Origin: Ceraceosorus guamensis
Taxonomy: Eukaryota; Basidiomycota; Exobasidiomycetes; Ceraceosorales; Ceraceosoraceae
Length of the DNA stretch: 64,000 bases
Assembly: GCF_003144195.1 (NCBI RefSeq)
Contig: NW_020290025.1
Coordinates: 186,001 to 250,000, forward strand
Direction: 5' to 3'
Within the stretch, counting starts at the first letter, position 1. Every line of letters starts with the position of its first letter. Both the position numbers and the translations under genes were made by a program. Below, piece after piece: positions 33,953 to 43,862 of the stretch. Below the pieces are notes generated by a model, which was not told the origin of the DNA, did no database searches, and saw only the letters and a program-made list of their open reading frames with translations.

Positions 33953-36900
33953 CTAAGACGTGTCTCTGCGAGCGGCAGCAAATCTTCGAAGTGCCTCGGA
34001 AGCCTCGGAGCGCTGTCCACCTCCGTCGCTGACAGTTTGAGCCCCAGTGATGGTGGCTTCCATGTTGGTCGCATCTCGGACCGATCGTGAAGACATTCCA
34101 CTCGCAGATGCGCCGTCGTCGTTGAGTCCTGGTGTCCGGGGTGCACCCCTGCTTCTACCCCACGTCATCGCCAAACGTGCAAAGCTTGGAGAAGAGGGCT
34201 TGGACGGGCGACCAGCAGATCTGCCAACTGTGGAGCTGTGCGTTTCCCCGACAAGGCTGAACTGGGAATCGGTCTTGCTGTAGCCCGACCCACCAGCTGA
34301 TGAAGAAGCGACGCTAGTGGCTCGCTTGATAGGAGACTTGCTAGCTGTCTGGCCAAGAGCAGAGTCCATAGTCGTGATTGCCGCAGACGGACTTGCACCT
34401 TGCGAGACTCCAACCGAGACAGTCGAGCTTCCAAGATGGGCCAACATCAGCGAATTGCCGCTTACGCTGACTCGGTTCGAGCGCGCAGACGTTGAACGAG
34501 GAAGACGCGCTGCGGTTTCGCCACTGACTGGGTCTTTGGAAGCCGAATTGATAGCGCTCGCATCTTCATCTCCGGACGCCTTCAGGCTTCCCGTCCGGAC
34601 TTCCTGACCAAGCAAAGAGTGCTTGCGCTGCCTCGCAAAGTAATCCGCCGTCTCTGGCTGATTCCACACGCCTGGTCCAGCCGGGCTCTGCGAAAAGGGG
34701 TTTGGTGTGGGCGCCTTGGCTGCACTCTTCGTCAGGCCCGAGATGAGGGCAGCACCGCTTGTCTGCAGAGGCGCACTATTCTGACTTGATGCAGCACCGA
34801 CGACAGACGTGGGCGATGCTACCAGACTGTGCGGAGTGGAGCGGATAGCAGGAGCTGCGAGTCTGTTGCGCGGTTTCAGTTTGCCGAATGCTGGGGCCGT
34901 GGTATCCGGAAGCGACCTGTCTATGGGCCCTAGTGCACGGTCTTGGCCCAGCGAAGCAGGTCTAGGCCATTGCGTTCGAGCACTCGCCCCCAAGATCGCA
35001 CTGTATCTTCCAGTCTCGGGCGATGATGCTCTGGAGCTCGATCGAAATGCACGGGTGATGCCAGACGGAGATGGCGCGCGCGATTGCGAAGCTGCGCTCG
35101 TTTCGGCAACGCCGCTGTTGTCGACCTTGTTCTCCACAGAGGTCAAAGCAGGGGCTCGGTCGTCTCGAAGAGACACGTCGGGGCTCTCAGGAGGAAGACC
35201 AATGTCGTCTGCTGCGGAGTTGGGGACATCCCAACCCGCCACCCCCAACTCGCCCCTTTGCATTGCGCCGAGAGTGGCGTCAGCACGCGTCTCTTTTAAC
35301 CCCGCGGTCGCATCTGTGAGAGCGCGTTGAAGTCGCGTGTGCGGCTCAGCGCTTCCTCCCAACTCGCCTGCTTTCGATGGAGGCGCAGTGGGAACATTGG
35401 AAGTGCTACGACGAGTGCGCAAAGCGGGCGCCACATCAGCTGCATTCGCTGATGCAGCAGCGGAGCTGGAACTGGTGTTGCTCCATCCGTCCACATCTAG
35501 CATGTAGAAACGAGACCCTTCGGCCAGCTGCATCGGGTTGTTGACGCTTCCGTCATCACCTTGGCGCACCGCGTTCGATGCGATGCGCTCGTCAATATTC
35601 GTGATGCGGGCCACAATCCACTCCTTGGTCTGCAGCTGAGAGGCGAGCACACCTTTAGCATTCAGAAAGTAGTGCGGGAAAGAGATGTTGAAGGCAGCCC
35701 ACGGTCGTACACTAGAAGCGGCATTCCGAGTGGGCAAGAAGAGAGCGAGATCGCCCGCCGCAAAGTTGCGGAATGCGATCCTTTCTCTTGCGGCATTGCT
35801 GGCACGCGCAACCTTTTCGGAGGAGTTACGATACGCTTTCTGCCACTTGCGAACAAGCGTGGTAAGACTGTCGAGCTTCGCTCTGGCCTCATCGGGGGCG
35901 TTGCCTTGAGTGCTGCCAAAGTGCAGAGCGCGCAAGGCTGCGCACACAGTTTCAACATTGGCATCTGCTGCTGCAGCCTCGAATGCGTCGATGGCGACTT
36001 GGCGTTGATCCTCTGTTGATTCGTCGATTTCCTCGTTGACGATGTCAACGGCGATTCCGTCCGAGGTCTTCGATTTGGAAGAGGATAAGGCTGGCATCGA
36101 GCGGATGAACTTTCTCAATTGTATAGTCTTGGCGACCAAAGGACGACTGCCAGCCAACAAATTGTGAAGCTGCCGCTCGGCATGTCGACGCGCAACTTCC
36201 GCATCCATAGCCTGGCGCACAGTGTCCTCGTGCGTCTCGTCTGCAGCGCGAAGCTGGCCTCTCAAAGTCTCAGCAGCCTCTTTGTGGACGAAAATCTCGC
36301 CTTCTATTTGTTCCAAAGCTTTCTTGGTGCGCTCGAGCTCAGTCTGTGTTCGTTTGAGAGTCTCCTCCAGAATAGCTCGGTCGCCATCGACTTCGGCTCG
36401 ATACGAGCGGAGCGCCTTGTCCCGCGCCTGCTCCGCTTCTGTCAAGGCGTCTCGAGCCTCGCGCATTTCAGCGCGCGTCGTTGCTAGTTGAGATACCAAG
36501 CCATCGATGTGCTCTTGCGCCGCGCTCAGCTCGCGCTCAGTCGTGGTGCCCTGGCCCAGGAGAGCTTCAATACGGTTGCTCGCATCCAGCCTCGCAGCTT
36601 TTGCATCTTCAAGTTCTGATTGCAGGTCTACAGTATGCGCCTCGAGCTCTGTAGCACGCTCACTCTCTTCAGTAGCCTCTGCGCGAGCATCCGCTTCGGC
36701 TCGTCTCGCGTCCTCTGCGTCTCGTCGAAGGCGACCAAGCTCGTCTGCCATGTTCAGACGTCTTGCCGCTTCCGTCTCTGCAGCTGCTTTCAGATTTTCG
36801 ACTGCCCTTGCATTGGCCTGGCGTTCACCTCGTTCTTTGCCCAGCTCGCTGTTCTTCGTCCTCAGCTCGGCGCGCAATTGTCCCATTTCCACGCGCAGCT

Positions 36901-39046
36901 TTGCCACTTCAGCATCGTGCGCTTCAGCATCAATGCGCTCTCGCTCTTGCGCCAAATTTCGCGCTTCAATCAATTCGTGCTCTAATCGGCCAGCTCTTTG
37001 TTGGGCTTCTTCTAGCGCCGCTTTCGCCTTGGAGTCGGCTGCTCGATTCCAATTTCGAGTTTGGGGCGCCCCATTGGCCTGCGGGTCGGAGTACTCAGAG
37101 TCGCCATCTTCACTGCTCTTACCTCGACCCAAAAGCCCAGCTTCGACCAGTGCGCTGAAATCGTCTTCAGTCTCGTCGAGCCGCGTCAAGAGCTGATTGA
37201 GAGCTTCCTTGACCATCTGCATGGGCCTGCTGAGGGCGGCGGCCTGCTCGCGAGATGCAGACTCGGCCTGAATTGCAATCTCGACATCGTCCAGGGTCGT
37301 CAAGAAAAGACGCACGTCATCTCGACTGAGATCCGCCAAGGCGCTGTCGCCTTTGGATGTCGAGATCTCCAAACTTAAGGGGGCTTCTTCCAGACCTTTG
37401 ACTTCCCACGGCAGCAGGCCCATGACCTCGCTACGATATTCCTCTCGACGCTTGCGCTCGTTGGCGGAGAGCCGGGCCATGAGCTCAGCGACAGCATGAG
37501 CTTTTGCCATGAAGTGCGCTGCAAACTCTCGTCGGCGCACCACCTCCACCAGGGTAGCTCCGTACGCAAACACCATGTTCTTGAGCCGGGCCAAATGTCG
37601 AAATCCATCCGTCTTGTTGCTTCGCAGGTCTTGCTCCAAGGCCGTGAGGGAAGCTGCTAGATCAGCGTAATCGGACTGCAAACTGCTGATATCTCCGAGG
37701 ATCTCTAGCGATCGATGCACCAGCTCATTGTTGTCCGCCGTCAGGCGTCTTACGCTTTCTCTCCCCACTTCGTCCAGCAGTATGAGCTCCCCCACGCTGC
37801 CTTCGACCTGTGACAGAGCATTGACGTCCGCAGACAGAGCCTCCGCAACGGGCCAGCCGTGCTCGTCCGGGGAGCACGTCTCGAGCAGATAGCTGTTGAC
37901 TTCCTCAGCGCGCAGCAAAGCTTGCTCTGCGCCCTCGAGTGTCTCCTGCGACGGTTGGATGTTCGTTACTTCTACCTCTTCTCGCAGCCCGTCCGTGTCC
38001 CCGCCGAGCTGGGCCGCATATCCGCGGACCTCTTCTAGCCTTTGCTGAAGCTCCGTATGCACCTCTGAGCACGAGTTGAACACTGCGCCCATCTTGGACG
38101 CGTGGACATAATGCGCCAGCGTCCTCTCTTTGATTCCACCTTTGCTCATGCTCCCACCCGTCGTCGACTTGCTAGACTCGCCTGGCAAAAGTCGAGGGTT
38201 GATGGGCACCAGACTTAGCGCTTTTAGATCCGTCTGATTGCCTTCGAGCAATCCTCGCATGCGCTCCAGCTCCTTCTCTGCGCTTTCTTGTACCTTTGTA
38301 AAATGTCCGCGCACCGTTTCTGAATGCGTATTGAGGTTCGACAATGCGACCAGAGTGCTTCGCTGTATGGCTGCTAGATGCGAGTGGAAAAGCCTTGCTG
38401 AAGACGTGTGCTCGTTGAGGCAGGCCAACAACTGCGTGGACCAGCCCAGCAGCGAGGCCAAGGACTTTGGCGTGGGTGGGCTCGCCAGCTCAAAGTCTGA
38501 GGAAGTGTGGGGGATGGCCTCGTGAATAAGTGTCCTCGGCAGGGTCCGACATATACGCCATACTCACCAGCCACAGGAGCGTGGAGAGTGATTGGCAATG
38601 CCAGCTCTTGCTGCAGGGCATCGAGATCCGCAAAGAGAAAGTCGCGATTGTACACGAAAAACTCCTTTTGTCAAAGTGCGATGTTTGACTGTGACGATCA
38701 GCACTTGAACAGCCCAGCACGAGTCATGTTGCACCACACAGCACAAAGAACATAACTCACGACATCGTCCGCCTCGCTTACCCCTTCGCTCGTAGAGATG
38801 TGGCGCATCACATCCTGCGTCAAGTGGTCCCCATCCGCAGTCATGCAGATCATAGCATCGGTAGCAATGCCCGTGGCGAGGGAGAGGGCATCCTGAAGGT
38901 CATCGAAGCTACAGGGTGCAATATACATCGATCAGACCTAGAGCGAACGAGCAGATGGTAAGTGGGTGAGTGACTCACGATTGAAATGCGGCCATGCGCT
39001 TTCCCACCTCGAATCCGTGGCCATCGTGAGCTCGCCAGATCTTCAT
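33953..39046 (-). CDS. ATG11: Autophagy scaffold protein Atg11
   Basis: Selective-autophagy scaffold that links cargo receptors to the Atg1 kinase complex at the phagophore assembly site. Exons 39046-38979, 38908-38761, 38664-38568 and 38496-33953 join in frame to about 1618 residues. The N-terminus has the ubiquitin-like pattern of the family, MKIWRAHDGHGFEVGKRM, SFDDLQDALSLATGIATDAM, ADGDHL and VYNRDFLF. A very long helical region (about residues 160-950) is rich in Glu, Arg, Ala and Leu heptads, i.e. coiled coil. The Atg11 C-terminal domain is marked by RPWAAFNISFPHYFLNAKGV, KEWIVARITNIDERIASNA and GSRFYMLDVDGW. After this comes an extra Ser/Pro/Thr-rich tail of about 430 residues not present in yeast Atg11. 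The fourth exon acceptor at 38497 was chosen because the nearer AG breaks frame. Confidence 0.92.
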
Positions 39047-39987
39047 GACGACGCAGAAGACGAAGCGGACTGCTCCGAAGCCGAGTCAGAGTGCCGCCAA
39101 TTCGCTTTCTGGTCTCGTCTTGCTTTCCCTCCTGCTGAATTTGCACGGCGTGGCAATCAGCAGGTGATCGGGTGCTCATGCGCTCAGCCACGAGCCAAGC
39201 TCCGATCGTGGATGGTACAGATCAAGCTTCGTAGCGAGCCCAGGAGCAGGTCTCAATTCTGCTCAATCGTGAATGCTCAACAACAAAGCTCTGAGGTCCA
39301 AGCTCTGGCTGTCCTTGACCTGCAGAACCGGTTTGAGTGGGGAATGATGGTCGAGCATGCGTGTGAAGCTCAGCCCGATTGGGCGCGCCAAGTCGGAAAT
39401 CTTAAATCAGTCAATTCACTTGGCTCCGAAGCAGCTCAGTCATCATCAGTCCACGAGTCACAAAGCGTGCTCAGGGTTGCGTGCTGCTGCTGCCCGCGTA
39501 CCATTCTGATTGCGGGCCAACTCGATCGAGAATCACGAATGAGCAGCGCCCATGGCACACGCGCAGCTGATGTGCGTGTACGGTACCAATTGGGAACTAG
39601 CTGAACCGTGCGCGCACATCCATCCGCGCGCTCACGCTATGATAATGATGACTTGATTGACTTTGGATGGTCGTGAGTAGTCAAAACTCGTGACTTTCTT
39701 AAATTGTCGTCATCACCGAGTTGAATGTACAGGCCCCACGAATCGTGCTAAGGCGAGCGAGTACAGCAAAGTCATCAGTGCAGCAGCTCAACACTCAAAC
39801 TCATGCTGTAGGGTGGTCAACATCACATGACCCATTCGCGAGTCACATCGTGTGCACTCAGCAAGACCGCCGCCGAGTTGGAATAAGAAGACCCCTTGGA
39901 CCATGAGGGAGCGCGTTCTTGATATCATTGCGACTGTCGATGCGCGGCTTGCAACACATAATGCTACACCTGGCCATCCCTTAGTAC
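39047..39987. other. Intergenic, 5' region of ATG11
   Basis: About 0.94 kb upstream of ATG11 and downstream of LCB1. Words AATCACGAAT at 39531-39540, ACTCGTGACT near 39684-39693 and CACGAATCGTG near 39738-39748 recur here. One plus-strand frame of about 200 codons overlaps the ATG11 start but has no ATG or motif. No gene supported. Confidence 0.45.
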
Positions 39988-41758
39988 CTATCTCCGCTTT
40001 CCAAGCACCTTGACCACAGCATTCTTGATCACGCCCGCCGATTTTTCAATCTCCTTCTGCGTCAGTCCAGCCGTGACTGCAATCCGGATGCAAGGTCTAG
40101 CATGCGCACCCGACTCCAGCGCTTTAGCATTGATGCTCGGTAGCGTCTTGTGTCTTGTCAACAGCACTCCATTCCTCAAGCTTTCGTCCACGATCAATTG
40201 AAGTAGTCTTGCCTGTTCCAGTCCTGTCAGGTCGTGACCCAATACCAACTCCTGAGGTACGCTCAAAGATGCGTTGCCTTTTGGAGAAGCAGGATGAGGA
40301 TCGGCTTGACTCCGAACTTGGACGTGAATCAGCGGACTGGCGGCATCCGAGACAATGACGATGCTTTCGATGGGAACAAGCGTGCTCCTGATCGTTGCAA
40401 TGTTGCTCCTCAGTTGTTCGAGCACATCTGGGTGCGCCTGCAGATACTGCATGCACGTTGACCCCGCAACTGCCAGCATGGCTGGCATGGCGGCGGAGTA
40501 GACGAATGAAGCAGCATTGATCCGTTGATGCTCCGTCATGGTGGCCGCACCTGCACAGAACCCGCCAGCCGCACCAAGCGTATTTGACATGCTACCGCAC
40601 AGAATGTCCACCTCGTTCGGCTGGCAAGATTGACAAGCCAGCTCATGGTCAGTCTCTCCGCAGCTTGGCTACTCCCAGCGCCTTGGACTCACATTGACGC
40701 CACAAAGCTCGGTCATTCCTTTGCCCGACTTTCCCGCGGTCCCGAAACTGATACCTTCATCCAGAATCAATCTAAACTTATACTTCTTTTTGAGATCGCA
40801 AATCGCCTTCAAGTCCACAGCCGCGCCGTCACCTTCAAAGATGCCTTCCGTGATGATAAAGCGTCTCGTGAGTCTTCCTCGCCTCCGCTTGTCGTGCTTT
40901 GTGACGTCTGCCAAGACGCTCTCGAGCGAGGAAAGAGAATTGTGTTCGTACCATCGGACAAAAGATCGTGAAGCCTTTGAGGTGCGAGCAGGGGAACAGG
41001 TGCCACGTCATGAGTTTGCGCCTGCTCAGGGTCCTTACGGTCACCACTGCTGCAGCGATACGTACCTGAATGCCCTTCTGGATAGCAAAGTTGACGCCCT
41101 TGTCTGCGACTATCACGTCTCCTCTCTTCAGGTAGCAAGGAATGACGGAGCTGATGGTGCTGAAGCCTTGAGAGTATATGATTGCGCTCTCCACTCCCAA
41201 AAACCTCGCTAGATCCTGTTCCAGCGTCATGTGAACATCAATGGTGCCGTAGAACCCAGGCGGACTGCAGCTTCCAACACCGTACTCTCTGAGCGTATCT
41301 ACAGCTGCGTCTCGAATGACGTCGCTGCCAGCCAATCCAGCAAAGTTGTAGCTGGCCAGATTGAGCATCTCTTTGGCTCCCTTTGCGCTGCCACCGATAC
41401 GCGCAGGTAGCAGCACTTTGGGCTTGGAAGAAAGTCCACCGCTGATTGTAGGCACCGAGTCCAGCTCTTCCTTTTCTAGGGCAGTCAGCGGTGCAACCAG
41501 AGGTTCAGGATTGAATTCGCTGACCAATTCGTCAATCTCCCGTTCTGAAAGCTTGACAAAGTTGCTTCCGCTTTGATTCCCGCGTGTTCGGCTTTGAAGC
41601 AGCGTGCGAAGAGCGAATGCGAGAAGGATCAACTCTAGTAATGATCGGAAGGGATCATCTTGATAAGATGACCGGACGTAGCGCGCTACGATTGCGCTTC
41701 CTGGTATTCTCTGCGCTATGGATTCGGCCTGAGCCGCTAGTGCTCGCATTTGATCCAT
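39988..41758 (-). CDS. LCB1: Serine palmitoyltransferase subunit Lcb1
   Basis: First-step enzyme of sphingolipid synthesis: with Lcb2 it condenses serine and palmitoyl-CoA to 3-ketosphinganine at the ER. Exons 41758-41066, 40974-40693 and 40620-39988 join in frame to about 535 residues. A membrane segment LLELILLAFALRTLL is near residue 40. Aminotransferase-fold landmarks are LASYNFAGLAGSDVIRDAAV, YGVGSCSPPGFYGTIDVHM, SAIIYSQGFSTISSVIPCYL, VRWYEHNSLSSLESVLADV, RFIITEGIFEGDGAAVDLK, FRLILDEGISFGTAGKSGKG and ILCGSMSNTLGAAGGFC. The last lacks the PLP-binding lysine, as is normal for Lcb1, whose catalytic Lys resides on Lcb2. The subunit needs Lcb2, not in this window. The second exon uses an AAAG acceptor. 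Confidence 0.95.
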
Positions 41759-42742
41759 CTCGACCCTTTGAGCGTACGGGGGAGCTGCTCGACCAAGCCG
41801 CCAGAGTAGCCGAGTCTCAAGTCGAGGGATGGATGGTCACAAGCTCTTGGCGGTGAAGAGAGGGGAATGTGTTACCGGGAGGTGTAGTCGTGGCACTGCT
41901 CTGCCTGTAAGCGGACGAAGCTCGATGGCAGTGTAATGCTCTTGCTACATGCACCTGGCTCAAAAGCTGCTATTCGATGCGCGGCCTTGGGATCCGGCCG
42001 ACCCAATGGTTCAGCTTAGCATATGCGATCGTTGGTGAGGGCGTAGCTGAAGGGTAGAATGGTGTGTGAAAATAGGGAGGCGGACCCACCAAAGAGTCGA
42101 GGGGGAACAGTGACTCACGATTTGATGCGATGCATGCCTACGGCCACCAGGAATTGGAAACCTTGAACCGTCCAAAATCTCGAAAGCACTCATCACGCTC
42201 ACAACTTTCGACTCGTGACTTTCACCGCAACTTTCCCTGAGGCTGACCGCCCCACCATGCAGCGCCGATTCGTGATTATATAGCGCGCTTCGCTGCACGC
42301 TTGGTTGGAAGCGGGTGCGGGTTTGCCGAGCCGAGGAGGGCGGGCAGACGACCCGACACGCCTATAGCATATAGCTGATGCATGATGTTGTGTGCTTATT
42401 CGTCTGCACGCCTGACCACGTGGTCCAGTCGCCATGCCGCGATGCTGCCACCCAGGTGACCGGTTGTCGCACCCAATCTCGACTTGGAGATTCCAAACGC
42501 ACGGCCTCGAGACGATCGACCCGGATCAAGTGTCGAGGCACGCATAGTCTGAGTAAAGCATACCACGCACGACTCGCTATCCTGCCGCACCCAGCATTCT
42601 GTCATCCTCTCCCACATCCACCATTCAAGGACTAGGCACTGTGCACTAGCTACTCCAACAGACGACCTCCACTGAGCCTCCGGCCCGAAACTAGATTGGC
42701 GCTTGCCCCTCTCACCACCCAAAGGTGGACTCTTGAGCTACG
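41759..42742. other. Divergent promoter region, LCB1 / complex I subunit
   Basis: About 1 kb between two divergent starts. Has CGATTCGTGATTATATAG near 42266-42283 and GTGACTCACGATTTG near 42111-42125. No coding frame with motif or splice support. Confidence 0.5.
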
Positions 42743-43637
42743 ATGCGTGAGTACTCGTGTCTAGGTTCACATTTACGCATGATGTCCAGTGCAGCATCGC
42801 AGACATTTGGACGAGCAAGCCCAGCTGACATCGAAGTGCCTCCTCGTACTCTTAGCCATCCGAGAATTGTCCACGCCCCATCCTCTGATCGATGCGGATC
42901 CACACTTTGCCAGAGTGGTGCAGTACATGAGGCCATCCGATTACGCTTGGTGGGGAGGCGCGACAGCTGCGATGCCTTTTGGTCTCTACTTCATGGAACA
43001 GGTAGACAGTACCAGGAGCCCTAGAGGCATCGGATCGGCCCTCAGATTGGCCACCTTCTTGGGTGCCTGCGGTGGTTTTTTGTTTGCCTATCAGAGGAGC
43101 AGCTGTGAGTTTCTTTCCTTGGAAGGGGGGTTCAGTAGGAGCTACAAATGAGGACAAAAAAAACCACGCTCGGCTTGTGATATCCAGCTGTCGCTGTTCG
43201 TCGTACGGGTGGCACCCTAGGTGACACGGCAGGCAGGCGCCTTGGCCAGCGCGAACTCTCACGAACAGCAGCACTAACGTATCTGCCTTTGCACGACGCC
43301 TTTTTTCAGTTCGTCTATGGGGCTGGGCAGAGAACAGTCTGGAGCTGGAGAGAGCAAAGTCAGACGAGAAGCCATACGGTACAGACCCCAGCAAGAGCAG
43401 TCTGGACTCTCACTTGCAGAGCGTAGCTCACAGGAACAGCGCATTCAGTCAACTCAAATTCAGTAAGTCGCGCATCGGATGAGCATGGTCTAAGAGGCAG
43501 TGCGCATGGCTGGGAAGTGCCGCGGTGCTGATCACATTCGACCCTCCCCTTTCAATCATTGAAAAGGCACAATTCCTTGGTTCAATGTCGTCGCTCATCC
43601 TTTCCACGGCAATGGCTCACAAGAGAAATCAGAGTGA
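42743..43637 (+). CDS. NADH:ubiquinone oxidoreductase 21 kDa subunit (complex I)
   Basis: Accessory subunit of respiratory complex I, of the fungal 21 kDa/NUXM group. The firm exons are 42790-43104, 43310-43462 and 43567-43637, in frame with one another. They carry PHPLIDADPHFARVVQYMRP, SDYAWWGGATAAMPFGLYF, FLGACGGFLFAYQRSS, the intron-crossing FRLWGWAENSLELERAKSDE and the terminal FNVVAHPFHGNGSQEKSE. These match both the N- and C-terminal parts of the family. The start is uncertain. My model uses ATG at 42743, a donor after four coding bases (ATGC) and the acceptor at 42789, giving about 180 residues. An alternative ATG at 42782 reads MSSAASQTFGRASPADIE, which looks plausible as protein but lies in a different frame from the conserved part. 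Confidence 0.8.
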
Positions 43638-43862
43638 AGAAGGCCTTACCAGTAACCCAAACTACAGCAATGGCATCTTTCTGACATCATGACGCAATCT
43701 TTCGTGTGTAATGGCCGGAAGCTCTGCAACGAGCTACAGTGCATGGCAGAGCGAGAACAGCACGGGTCAAACGTGAATTGGCACCACGGAGAACAGGGAG
43801 AGGTCATGCAGACCTAAGAAGAGGTCTGGATATGGCGGTGCCCGTGTCCGCGTTGATATGCG

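Noticed and set aside
36507-37196. Plus-strand Ser/Arg-rich frame of about 229 codons within ATG11
   Set aside because: A shadow of the coiled-coil coding region; no independent start or motif.
38966-39604. Plus-strand frame of about 210 codons opposite the ATG11 start
   Set aside because: No ATG start and no recognisable motif; it overlaps the well-supported first ATG11 exon on the other strand.
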